From NCBI GenBank assembly GCA_049509675.1, contig JBEKZQ010000170.1, positions 1 through 12,154 on the forward strand: a DNA stretch of 12,154 nt. Reading direction: 5' to 3'. Each line of letters starts with the position of its first letter. The stretch's first letter is position 1. Both the position numbers and the translations under genes were made by a program. Positions 1 through 6,549 of this stretch are shown here, piece by piece. This DNA comes from JBEKZQ01 sp049509675. Lineage in GTDB: Bacteria; Planctomycetota; Planctomycetia; Pirellulales; Thermoguttaceae. A model generated the notes under the pieces. That model ran no database searches. It saw only the letters and a program-made list of their open reading frames with translations, and had not been told where the DNA came from.

Positions 1-490
1 CGTAGGGATGGCCGGGCTCAACTTCCCAACGGGTATCCAATTCCACCAGCGGCAGCTTGTTGGGATTGTCGCCGTAGACCTTGTTCGTCGAGGTATAGAT
101 GAAGACGGCGTCGGGGCAGAACTTCCGCGTGCATTCCAGGAGCACGAGCGTGCCGTTGGCGTTCACGGAGAAATCGGTATAGGGGTCCTTGGCGGCCCAA
201 TCGTGCGACGGCTGGGCCGCGGTGTGGACGACAATCCGGATCTCGCGCCCGAACTCGGCAAAGATCGCCTCCATGGCCGCCCGGTCGCGGATGTCGACCG
301 GGCGATGCGCGTACGTCGGCAGCGTGGCCTCCAATTCCCGCCGGCTCCACTGGGTCGAAGCGTCGTCGCCGAAGAACACCCTGCGCATGTCATTGTCGAC
401 GCCGACCACCTGAAATCCCTTGCCGCAGAAGAAACGCACCGCTTCTGCGCCGATCAATCCGGCGGATCCGGTCACAATCGCAATAGGCAT
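1..490 (-). CDS. NAD-dependent nucleotide-sugar epimerase, CDP-paratose 2-epimerase-like (N-terminal part, cut by window edge)
   Basis: The first 163 residues are present and the rest lies beyond position 1. This is an extended short-chain dehydrogenase/reductase: the start MPIAIVTGSAGLIGAE is a Rossmann TGxxGxxG NAD-binding loop (residues 7-14), and D32 follows the second strand, as expected for NAD(H). The segment TSTNKVYGDNPNKLPLVE holds the YxxxK-type region's upstream Ser/Thr-rich stretch and is characteristic of CDP-paratose 2-epimerase (tyvelose epimerase) relatives. The family inverts a sugar hydroxyl on a nucleotide sugar through a keto intermediate, in the cytoplasm, usually for surface polysaccharides. 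The ATG at 490 has GGGAG 7 nt upstream. An in-frame ATG at 511 would add seven residues but lacks an obvious ribosome site. A promoter lies at 589-616, so it can be transcribed separately from the glycosidase gene before it. The exact substrate is unknown, and other nucleotide-sugar epimerases or dehydratases are possible. Confidence 0.85.
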   Translation of the reverse strand, partial: MPIAIVTGSAGLIGAEAVRFFCGKGFQVVGVDNDMRRVFFGDDASTQWSRRELEATLPTYAHRPVDIRDRAAMEAIFAEFGREIRIVVHTAAQPSHDWAAKDPYTDFSVNANGTLVLLECTRKFCPDAVFIYTSTNKVYGDNPNKLPLVELDTRWEVEPGHPY

Positions 491-588
491 CAGCACTCCC
501 TTTGCAGCCATGATGGTTTTTGTGTCTCACCCGGGCATGCTGGACCGCGTTGCTGCGGCATAAGACCGGACGCCCCGGGCAGACGGCT

Positions 589-616
589 ATTATACAACCG
601 CCCGCCATGTTATCAA
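589..616 (-). promoter_or_regulatory. Sigma70-like promoter for the nucleotide-sugar epimerase
   Basis: On the minus strand TTGATA (616-611) is followed after 16 nt by a perfect TATAAT (594-589), about 100 nt before the epimerase start at 490. The -35 box overlaps the TGA stop of the glycosidase gene. Such an AT-rich hexamer pair stands out in this GC-rich window. It was found by eye and the start of transcription is not known. Confidence 0.5.
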
Positions 617-805
617 CGGGCGTTGCAGTAGCCCTTCTTCGAGTATCCCTTCTCGGCCTTGGGATCGTGGAAGACCCTGAGCCGAATCCAGTTGAAACCG
701 TGGTGCTTGAGGATTGCGAGGATGTCCTGCTGCTTGCCGTGGTCGCTGAAGCGCACCCCTTCGTCTTCCTGCTGCTGGACCCAGGAAATGTCGGCGCCGA
801 GGATG
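613..805 (-). pseudogene. GH53 fragment (N-terminal ~62 residues only), fused in frame to the GH5-like domain
   Basis: This marks the part of the preceding gene encoding residues about 375-438. It matches the first strands of a GH53 barrel (GADIS, WIRLRVF, GYC) and stops at a TGA just after the conserved YC, where normal family members continue with the helix that precedes the second strand. Neither other minus-strand frame between 490 and 613 continues the family, so this looks like a deletion junction and not a simple frameshift. Confidence 0.6.
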
Positions 806-1929
806 AAAGGGCTCCGGGCGGCAGGTGGACCATGCCGTTGGAATAGTTCCAGCCAATCGAGCACGATGGCGTCCTGAATCGTGTTCGACTTGCGGTATTC
901 CTCGGGAGTCTTCCCCCAATAGAAGCCGATCCAGCCCGAGACCACGGTTTTCGACTGGTCGATGAACGATCCGAGTTCGGCCGCAGTGCATCCGAGCGGG
1001 AACATCTCCTCGACGACGACGGGCTTCCCTACGGAGAAGCCCTTGAGTATTTCGATGGCCTCCTTGACTTTGCCCGTTTCGGGATAGAGGTGGACGGCCA
1101 TGAAGTCCACTTCGGGCGTAATCTCCCCGGGCACGAATCCCGAGGTTGGGCCGGGACGATCCGGGCTCCAGGGGACCAGTCCCACGGTCACGAGATGTCG
1201 CTGATCCTGTTTGCGAATGGCCGCCACCAGTTTGTGACACCACCGCTGGGCAATGGCAGGGCGAGGACGTTCCTTTTGGTCCAAGGTGATGCATTGGACG
1301 AAGTAACCGGAGTCGCTTCCCAAGAAAGGCGGGCCCAGCCAATCACCGGGCTTCCGGCTGCCGCCAGGAACCACCGGCTCGTTCATCAGGTCGTAGCAGA
1401 AGATCGCCGGGCTCTTGGCGCACCGCTCGGCCACAGCCTCCCAGAAGCGGGCCTGGGCACCCCACCGCTCCTGTTCACCGAGCCGGTCGTACCACTGGGG
1501 TACGTCCCGCTTCCGGTAGCAGCCGAGGCCCGTGATGTCGAGATAGAGGCCGGTCTTTTCGGCCAGGGCGACGAGCCGACCCAGCCGATCCAGGTTGGCC
1601 TCATTCGCCTTCTCCGGGCCGGTCACAAACCGGCCGAACTGGAGATGAACCCGGACCACGTTCGCCCCAAGCTGCTTCATCTCCCGAAAGTCCTCTTCGA
1701 CCTTGCTCCACTCCCTTTCCCAATAATCTTCCAGAAGGCGGCCATTCTCGTCGTGGTCGTAATTGAATCCCCAAGGAACGAACTTCGCACCTGAGGCCGT
1801 CAGGACAAAGGAGCGTTTGTCATCGGCAACCCGCACACGTTCCATTTCTCCGGCCGCCAGCTTCGCAGCGGCACAAAGAATAACGATGAAGATCCGCTGA
1901 AATGCCGACGTTCCCCTGGAAACCAACAT
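613..1929 (-). CDS. Exported GH5-like glycoside hydrolase with a truncated GH53 (endo-beta-1,4-galactanase) N-terminus at its C-terminal end
   Basis: The protein has 438 residues. Residues 1-27 form a signal peptide (hydrophobic core FIVILCAAA, probable cleavage near LAAG), so the enzyme is exported. Residues about 40-365 form a (beta/alpha)8 GH5/clan GH-A domain. DLMNEP places the acid/base at E184, and KPVVVEEMF places the nucleophile at E308. Residues 375-436 change family: GADISW, a RFSDHGKQQDILAILKHHGF segment and WIRLRVFHDP...GYC match the start of GH53 arabinogalactan endo-beta-1,4-galactosidases. A complete GH53 has over 300 residues, so both of its catalytic glutamates are missing and the piece cannot be active. 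The ATG at 1929 has AAAGG upstream and follows the sugar-epimerase stop by 28 nt, so the two are probably cotranscribed. The GH5-like domain looks intact and may hydrolyse a beta-linked polysaccharide. Its substrate is unknown. Confidence 0.85.
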   Translation of the reverse strand: MLVSRGTSAFQRIFIVILCAAAKLAAGEMERVRVADDKRSFVLTASGAKFVPWGFNYDHDENGRLLEDYWEREWSKVEEDFREMKQLGANVVRVHLQFGRFVTGPEKANEANLDRLGRLVALAEKTGLYLDITGLGCYRKRDVPQWYDRLGEQERWGAQARFWEAVAERCAKSPAIFCYDLMNEPVVPGGSRKPGDWLGPPFLGSDSGYFVQCITLDQKERPRPAIAQRWCHKLVAAIRKQDQRHLVTVGLVPWSPDRPGPTSGFVPGEITPEVDFMAVHLYPETGKVKEAIEILKGFSVGKPVVVEEMFPLGCTAAELGSFIDQSKTVVSGWIGFYWGKTPEEYRKSNTIQDAIVLDWLELFQRHGPPAARSPFILGADISWVQQQEDEGVRFSDHGKQQDILAILKHHGFNWIRLRVFHDPKAEKGYSKKGYCNAR

Positions 1930-1957
1930 GGGCGACCTTTATCGTTCCCCAGCCGCT

Positions 1958-2812
1958 TCACACCTTCCAGCGTTTGGCCACTTCGGCTTTCATGAATGCC
2001 AGGCCCTGTGCGGCCAGGTCGTGCTCGCTCTTGTACATCCGCCGCCAAATCTTGGTGGCCGGCACCAACCGCTCCAGCGACAGCCCGAAGGCCTCGATGA
2101 CCATCAGGTTGTCGTAGCCGATCTCGTGCAGCGTGTCGAAGTTCTCCTCCCAACGGACGTTGCCGGCGCCAGGCGTGCTGCGGTCGTTCTCCGAGATGTG
2201 GACGTGCCCCAGGCAACCCTTCAGGGCGCGGATGGCGGCGGGCGTGTTCTTCTCTTCAATGTGCGAATGGAACGTATCGTACATCATCTGGCAGCGCGGA
2301 TGGGCCACGTCGCGACAGAAGCGGGCGCCGTCGGCCGCCGTATTGAGCAGGTAGCACTCGAAGCGATTGAGATACTCCAGGACCAAGGTCACCTTGCACC
2401 CGTCGGCATATTGGGCGACTTGCCGCATGCTCTCGACGGCCCATTTCCATTCGTCGGCCGTGGGCCCTTTGCCGCTGAAATAGCCCAAGGCCGAATGGTA
2501 CGGCCCGGCCAGCACCTCGCAGCCGGCGGCCGCCGCACAGTCCAGCGCCGCCTTGTTCCCCTCCACCCCCTTGCGCCGCACGCTCGCGTCGGGACTCATC
2601 GGGTTGTCCTCCACGCCGCGAACGGTCACACCGCTGCGGGCCAAGCCGGCATTGTCGAGGTGCTTGCCCCAGGCGCGGTACTTTTTTACGTCCGGCTCAA
2701 AAATCGGAATCTCCACGGCGTCGTAGCCGACTTGCTTGATCTCGTCCAGCACCGGCAGCACCGCATCGTTCAGGGTATCGGTCCACAACAGCAAATTCAT
2801 ACCGTAACGCAT
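1958..2812 (-). CDS. Sugar 3-epimerase of the D-tagatose/D-psicose 3-epimerase family
   Basis: This 284-residue cytoplasmic TIM-barrel protein (xylose-isomerase-like superfamily) keeps the family's metal site and catalytic pair. E146 lies in LVLEYLNRFE, D179 and H182 in MMYDTFHSHIEE, H205 in GHVHISEND, R211 just after it, and E240 in MVIEAF. These sit at a constant offset of six from the known residues E152, D185, H188, H211, R217 and E246 of D-tagatose 3-epimerase, and E152 in NRFE fits E158. Family members epimerise C3 of free ketoses (tagatose/sorbose, fructose/psicose, L-ribulose) using Mn or Co. Length is normal. The ATG at 2812 follows AGGAGA with good spacing. The glycosidase follows after 28 nt, suggesting one transcript. 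Hydroxypyruvate isomerase annotation is possible but fits less well. The sugar used is not readable from sequence. Confidence 0.85.
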   Translation of the reverse strand: MRYGMNLLLWTDTLNDAVLPVLDEIKQVGYDAVEIPIFEPDVKKYRAWGKHLDNAGLARSGVTVRGVEDNPMSPDASVRRKGVEGNKAALDCAAAAGCEVLAGPYHSALGYFSGKGPTADEWKWAVESMRQVAQYADGCKVTLVLEYLNRFECYLLNTAADGARFCRDVAHPRCQMMYDTFHSHIEEKNTPAAIRALKGCLGHVHISENDRSTPGAGNVRWEENFDTLHEIGYDNLMVIEAFGLSLERLVPATKIWRRMYKSEHDLAAQGLAFMKAEVAKRWKV

Positions 2813-2823
2813 GATCTTCTCCT

Positions 2824-2992
2824 AGTTTTCAGTTTTCAGTGTTAAGTGTTAAGTTTTCAGTTTTCAGTGTTCAGTTTTCAGATTGCGGTTTTCAGTGTGA
2901 AGTGCTGAGCGTTCGTGCTGAAAACTGAACACTGAACACTTCAAACTCCGCTTGCGTTCGTACTGAAAACTGAAAACTGAACACTTCAAACT
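2824..2992. repeat. Heptanucleotide repeat block with inverted arms
   Basis: From 2824 to 2879 eight 7-nt units run in perfect phase: AGTTTTC twice, AGTGTTA twice, AGTTTTC twice, AGTGTTC, AGTTTTC. Degenerate units follow at 2894-2914. The complementary units GAAAACT, GAACACT, GAACACT and TCAAACT then occupy 2920-2947, and GAAAACT twice, GAACACT and TCAAACT occupy 2965-2992. Two 40-nt stretches, 2909-2948 and 2954-2993, are direct copies differing at two positions. The block fills the gap between two minus-strand genes, its last unit contains the TGA stop of the upstream gene (2986-2988), and its RNA could fold in many registers. Confidence 0.9.
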
Positions 2993-3633
2993 CTTGGCAA
3001 CAACTCGCCACGCCGTTGGCCGACGAGTTGCCGGGCCGCCGGCAGGATGTCGGCAAAACCGTCGGGCAGCGGGTCGAACGTCAGCCGCCGCATCACCTGG
3101 TTCAGCCGTACCAGTAGTTTGTCATCTTCCAGATAATCCCACAAGATCCGCGCCCGGCAAAAAGCGGAAATCATGGGCGCCAGCCGCGCGGTCGAGCGTG
3201 AGGCCATGCGATTGACCGCGTGCTGGACGGCCGCCGCATCGACCGTTTCCAAGGCCCGATAATAGCTCTCGACCTGGGCCGGTTGCTCGGCCGCCAGCGC
3301 GGCGTCCAGCAGCACTTCGACCAACAAGTGCCCGAGGAAGCCGGGTCGAAAACTGGATTCTCCCTGGAGAGCGTCGCGGGCGGAAACGGCCAGGGCCAGC
3401 GAGGTCTCGGCGAAACTGCGGCTTTCGTGGAAGCGGCGGTCGTCGAGGATGTGCTGCAACGTGCCGCCGGCCACGGCCGCACAAATCGGGTCCGGATCGC
3501 CCAGAAACGGTTCGGCCTGTTTGCTCCGCACCCGCACCCGCCGATCAACGACCATCAGCCAATCGGGCACCGCCGTGCCGGCCGCGAAGTACGGATCGTC
3601 GAGGAACGGCAGGGCATGCGCGAGGTAATTCAT
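2986..3633 (-). CDS. AcpH-like (acyl carrier protein phosphodiesterase-related) hypothetical protein
   Basis: The protein has 215 residues. The opening MNYLAHALPFL and the following GTAVPDWL (D24) resemble the start of AcpH, where an MNFLAH motif precedes a metal-binding Asp. Further His/Asp groups occur at H61 with D64/D65 (LQHILDDRRFHES), H69, H102 (GHLLVEVLLD) and D110, as in the all-helical HD-like fold of that family. AcpH removes phosphopantetheine from acyl carrier protein, but similarity here is weak, so no activity is claimed. The ATG at 3633 is chosen because it gives the family start. The reading frame stays open up to 3873, but that extension runs into the repeat and the oxidoreductase gene and is low complexity. 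GAGG lies 12 nt upstream of the ATG. The stop sits inside the heptad repeat. No signal peptide is visible. Confidence 0.65.
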   Translation of the reverse strand: MNYLAHALPFLDDPYFAAGTAVPDWLMVVDRRVRVRSKQAEPFLGDPDPICAAVAGGTLQHILDDRRFHESRSFAETSLALAVSARDALQGESSFRPGFLGHLLVEVLLDAALAAEQPAQVESYYRALETVDAAAVQHAVNRMASRSTARLAPMISAFCRARILWDYLEDDKLLVRLNQVMRRLTFDPLPDGFADILPAARQLVGQRRGELLPRV

Positions 3634-3713
3634 AAGCGCGAAGCGCCTCTTCGATTTTCGATCGGCGGAAGAATAACCTCCGGAAGTGCCATGTGAATTC
3701 CCCCTCACCCCGG

Positions 3714-3753
3714 CCCTCTCCCGCTCGTGCCGCAGCGGCACGCGGGGAGAGGG
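3714..3753. repeat. Long palindromic hairpin after the oxidoreductase gene (REP- or terminator-like)
   Basis: CCCTCTCCCGC (3714-3724) pairs with GCGGGGAGAGGG (3742-3753), and between them GTGCCGC-A-GCGGCAC (3727-3741) is a perfect palindrome, giving a two-part stem. It begins about 10 nt beyond the stop at 3764 of the minus-strand oxidoreductase gene. No T-run follows on the minus strand, so it is not a canonical intrinsic terminator. It may be a dispersed palindromic element or an mRNA 3' end stabiliser. Confidence 0.7.
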
Positions 3754-3763
3754 AGATTGTCGT

Positions 3764-4930
3764 TCAGGCGGAAATCTCGACCCACCCGCCGCGCTTGGCG
3801 CTATCCAGTACGGCGTCGCACACCTTCTGGGTCCGCATGGCGGTTCGCAGGGTGGGCTGGAAGGCCGGACCACCCTCCAGGCTGGCCAGGAAATCGGCCA
3901 GCCCGTTGATGAAGGTGTGCTCGTAGCCGATGGTGCAGCCGGGCACCCACCAGTTCTTCATGTAGGGATGCTCGAAATTGGTCACGTTGATCCGCTGCCA
4001 GCCGGTCAGATGGTCTTCGATCTTCTTGCCCGTCGCCGGGTCGGCATAGCGGAAGAACTGCAGAATGTGCGGGTCTTCCAGGTCGAAGTAGACGGCCCCG
4101 TTCTCGCCGTTGAGCTCGAAGGTGTTGAAGTTCTTGCGACCGCGGGCGTAGCGGGTGCTTTCGAAGGTGCCCAGCGAGCCGTTGCAGAACACGGCCAGGA
4201 ACATGCAGGCGTCGTCGATGGTGACCGGCTCGACCTTGCCCGTCTCGGCATGTTTGCGCTCCTTGATGAAGGTCTCGGTATGGGCCACTACGCGGCAGAT
4301 GGGGCCGTTGAGCCATTCGGCCGTGTCGATGGAATGGGCCAGCAGATCGCCGGTGACGCCGGAGCCGGCCACGCGGGCGTCCAGCCGCCACAGGGCCATG
4401 CCGCCCTGCGGCACGTCGGCCGAGATGGTGTAGTCCTGGTTATAGGTGGCGCGGTAATGGAACGGGCGACCCACGCGGCCCTCGTCGATCACCTGTTTGG
4501 CCAGGGCCACGGCCGGCACGCGGCGGTAATTGAAGGAGACCATGTTGGCCACGCCGGCTTTTTCCACGGCCGCCACCATCTCCTCGGCCTCGGCCAGGTT
4601 CATGGCCAGCGGTTTCTCGCACACGATCATCTTTCCCGCCCGCGCCGCCGCGATCACGATGTCGTGATGCAGGACGTTCGGTACGCAAACGTCGATCAGA
4701 TCGATGTCTGCCCGATCGAGGAGTTTCCGCCAGTCGGTCTCCAGCGACTCGTAGCCCCACGCCTCGGCAAACTTCTCCAGCTTGTCTTTCTCCTCGGGCC
4801 GGGCGCAACAGGCCTTCAGCACCGGCCGATGCTCGCGCTGGAAGAAGTGGCTGACCTGTAGATAGGCGTTCGAGTGCGTGCGGCCCATGAAGCCGCAGCC
4901 GATCACGGCAACATTCAGTGATTTTGACAT
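3764..4930 (-). CDS. Gfo/Idh/MocA-family NAD(P)-dependent sugar oxidoreductase
   Basis: The 388-residue protein has an N-terminal Rossmann domain (about 1-130) with VAVIGCGFMGRTH (G11, G13, G16) and the family signature CEKPLAM (E105-K106-P107). The C-terminal alpha/beta domain carries GDLLAHSIDTAEW, in which D195 and H199 form the usual DxxxH catalytic pair. K106 is the other conserved residue. Family members oxidise or reduce a hydroxyl of sugars, inositols or glycosides, often at C3, with bound NAD(P). Length is normal and there is no signal peptide, so it acts in the cytoplasm. The ATG at 4930 has only a weak ribosome site (TAGGT). The upstream neighbour is a TIM-barrel isomerase-like gene, from which it is separated by the second heptad repeat, and the two may work on the same sugar. 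The substrate cannot be assigned. Confidence 0.9.
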   Translation of the reverse strand: MSKSLNVAVIGCGFMGRTHSNAYLQVSHFFQREHRPVLKACCARPEEKDKLEKFAEAWGYESLETDWRKLLDRADIDLIDVCVPNVLHHDIVIAAARAGKMIVCEKPLAMNLAEAEEMVAAVEKAGVANMVSFNYRRVPAVALAKQVIDEGRVGRPFHYRATYNQDYTISADVPQGGMALWRLDARVAGSGVTGDLLAHSIDTAEWLNGPICRVVAHTETFIKERKHAETGKVEPVTIDDACMFLAVFCNGSLGTFESTRYARGRKNFNTFELNGENGAVYFDLEDPHILQFFRYADPATGKKIEDHLTGWQRINVTNFEHPYMKNWWVPGCTIGYEHTFINGLADFLASLEGGPAFQPTLRTAMRTQKVCDAVLDSAKRGGWVEISA

Positions 4931-4956
4931 GTGACCTAATCCTAAGTGTCGTGTAA

Positions 4957-5047
4957 AGTGTTCAGCGAGAGTTTTCAGTGTTCAGTTTTCAGTACGGACA
5001 GTTCCCGTTGCTCGGCACTTCACACGGTAAAATGAACACTGAAAACT
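4957..5047. repeat. Second copy of the heptad repeat, shorter and more diverged
   Basis: AGTGTTC (4957-4963), AGTTTTC (4970-4976), AGTGTTC (4977-4983) and AGTTTTC (4984-4990) form the direct arm, and GAACACT-GAAAACT (5034-5047) forms the inverted arm. The 11-mer GTGTGAAGTGC occurs here on the minus strand (5024-5014) and at 2896-2906 on the plus strand, linking the two copies. As in the first copy, the stop codon of the upstream minus-strand gene (5046-5048) touches the repeat. Confidence 0.8.
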
Positions 5048-6104
5048 ATTCCTGCCAGCCATGCTCCCCGCGCACCTCCAGCATTACCCGCAGGATGTCG
5101 TTCCAGGTCTGCGGCTTTGTCATGACGGCGTTGGGGAACATGCAGCCGTCCCAACAGAGATGGCGGACGCGCCTGGTCGCCCGGCCGCTCTCGTCCCGCA
5201 GCCAATAGCCGGCACAGCGGGGAATGTCCAGCTTGCCGTTGCGATCGCCGGCCAGGCAGTGCCGGCCGGTCTTGTCGTGCGAACCGGAGCCGTGGACCGT
5301 GCCGTCGTTCTGGGCCACGTGGAAGTCGATCGTCCAGGGCCGCAGCGCCGCGGTCAACTGCCCGTAGGCCTCGTAGAACCGCCGCCGATCCTGCCAGTCG
5401 AAGTCCTGCGGCAGCAGCGCGTCTTCGGGCGCGTTGTAGCCCAGCAGATAGAGCAGCGTGTGCGACATGTCGGCCTGAAAGCCGAGGGTTTGCGGGCGGT
5501 CGACCATTTCCAGCAGTTGGACCATCTTTTTCCAACTGTGCATGCCACCCCAGCAGATCTCGCCTTCGGCGGCCAGACGCTCGCCATGGTCTTCGGCGAT
5601 CGTGCAGCCTTCGCGGAAGGTGGCGGCGATGCGTTTCTGATTGCCTTGGGGATCTTCGCACCAGGCCGCGACGCTACAGGCCGAATCGATGCGCACCACG
5701 CCGTTGGGCCGAAGGCCCAATTCCCGCAGCCGCTGGCCCACGCGGCAGGCCTTGCGGACCTGGCCGAGGTATTTTTCCTGCTCGGCCGCGGCGCCGATGG
5801 GCGATCCGCCGCCCGTGCCCGCATAGACCGGAGCGACGACCGAACCGATCTCCAGGTTCCGCAGCCGGGCCAGGTCCGCCAGCCGGCGGATCTCGTCCTC
5901 GCCGCCGTCGATGTCGAAATGCGGGAAGTAGAGGAAGATGTCGAAGCCATCGAACTTCACGCCGTCGACTTCCGCGGCGGCGGTCAGGTCGAGCATGGTT
6001 TCCAGGCCGATGGGCGGCTCGCCGCCGTCGCCCTTGCCGACCAGTCCCGGCCAAGTGGCGTTGTGGAGCTTGGGATAGTTGTGGGGTTGTTGTTCGTGGG
6101 TCAT
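5046..6104 (-). CDS. TIM-barrel sugar phosphate isomerase/epimerase-like protein (AP endonuclease 2 fold)
   Basis: This 352-residue protein has no signal peptide. It belongs to the xylose-isomerase-like TIM-barrel superfamily, seen in its strand-end motifs: FDGFDIFLYFPHFD (51-64), a glutamate pair E180/E182 in AAEGEICWGGMHS, QADMSH (D212, H215), and DFHVAQNDG (D260, H262) followed by HGSGSHDKTGRH. These supply the acidic and histidine ligands expected for a divalent metal. It is longer than typical family members (about 280), with extra residues near the C-terminus, and differs clearly from the 3-epimerase at 1958-2812, so it is no recent duplicate. The ATG at 6104 has AAAAAGG upstream. It lies 35 nt after the nucleotidyltransferase gene, so read-through from the toxin-antitoxin island is possible. 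Such proteins isomerise or epimerise sugars, or hydrate or eliminate keto-sugars. The specific reaction is unknown. Confidence 0.8.
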   Translation of the reverse strand: MTHEQQPHNYPKLHNATWPGLVGKGDGGEPPIGLETMLDLTAAAEVDGVKFDGFDIFLYFPHFDIDGGEDEIRRLADLARLRNLEIGSVVAPVYAGTGGGSPIGAAAEQEKYLGQVRKACRVGQRLRELGLRPNGVVRIDSACSVAAWCEDPQGNQKRIAATFREGCTIAEDHGERLAAEGEICWGGMHSWKKMVQLLEMVDRPQTLGFQADMSHTLLYLLGYNAPEDALLPQDFDWQDRRRFYEAYGQLTAALRPWTIDFHVAQNDGTVHGSGSHDKTGRHCLAGDRNGKLDIPRCAGYWLRDESGRATRRVRHLCWDGCMFPNAVMTKPQTWNDILRVMLEVRGEHGWQE

Positions 6105-6139
6105 TTGCTACCTTTTTGTGACGGTTCAATTGCGAATCA

Positions 6140-6445
6140 TCATTGTTTTGCATATTGTAGCTCCGCGCTGGCGAGAATTCGCCCTCGCAGACGCGGGTTG
6201 AGATACTTCTGTTGCACGATGTCGACTTTGTGTCCGCCGAAAAGTCTCGACAGTTCCTGTTCCATGTCTAGAATCTCGAAGCCTATGGTCTGGCCGGGTT
6301 CAAACTCCACAAGCACGTCGATGTCGCTGTCCGGCCGGAAGTCGTCGCGGAGCACCGAGCCGAAGAGCGACAACCTGCGGATGTGGCGCCGCCGGCAAAA
6401 CGCGGCAATCTCGTCGCTGTTGGCAACAAACGCCTTGTGAATCAT
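6140..6445 (-). CDS. MNT-type minimal nucleotidyltransferase (MntA-like antitoxin family)
   Basis: The 101-residue protein shows the polymerase-beta-type motif LFGSVLRDDFRPDSDIDVLVEF: G29-S30 in the nucleotide-binding turn and D41/D43 as metal ligands, with a third Asp at D75 in KVDIV. Length is typical of stand-alone MNT proteins. In characterised pairs the MNT protein AMPylates and neutralises a HEPN ribonuclease toxin. No HEPN gene is present on either side, so the partner is missing, distant or replaced. The ATG at 6445 gives the usual family start; the frame is open upstream to 6526, but that stretch is not MNT-like. The TIM-barrel gene follows after 35 nt. Confidence 0.85.
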   Translation of the reverse strand: MIHKAFVANSDEIAAFCRRRHIRRLSLFGSVLRDDFRPDSDIDVLVEFEPGQTIGFEILDMEQELSRLFGGHKVDIVQQKYLNPRLRGRILASAELQYAKQ

Positions 6446-6449
6446 CGCG

Positions 6450-6542
6450 TCATTTCGCCTTTCGCGAACTCGCCTTTTGGGCCCACTCGACGAACTCGCG
6501 GACCACGGCGTTCTCGCCGATGTCAACGCGACGCTTGCCCAT
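6450..6542 (-). CDS. Possible 30-residue ORF between the toxin stub and the nucleotidyltransferase
   Basis: The reading frame starts at an ATG 7 nt after the DUF3368 stub's stop and ends 4 nt before the nucleotidyltransferase start, a spacing typical of an operon. Its third codon positions are strongly GC-biased, as in real genes here. The peptide begins MGKRRVDIGE and ends in a basic tail, EWAQKASSRKAK. I do not recognise it. It could be a small protein or the remnant of a lost partner gene. There is no clear ribosome site. Confidence 0.25.
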   Translation of the reverse strand: MGKRRVDIGENAVVREFVEWAQKASSRKAK

Positions 6543-6549
6543 TTGCAGA

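Noticed and set aside
2824..2992. CRISPR array
   Set aside because: The units are 7 nt with no spacers and occur in both orientations.
3634..3873. N-terminal extension of the AcpH-like reading frame
   Set aside because: It would cover the 3714-3753 hairpin and the end of the oxidoreductase gene, is proline/arginine rich, and the family start MNYLAH is at 3633.
5061..6440. 459-codon open frame on the plus strand opposite the TIM-barrel and nucleotidyltransferase genes
   Set aside because: It runs antisense to two genes with recognisable motifs, has no family features and is an effect of GC-rich codon bias. The same applies to the long plus-strand frames at 3686-4861, 1928-2845, 1090-1794 and 7592-8671.
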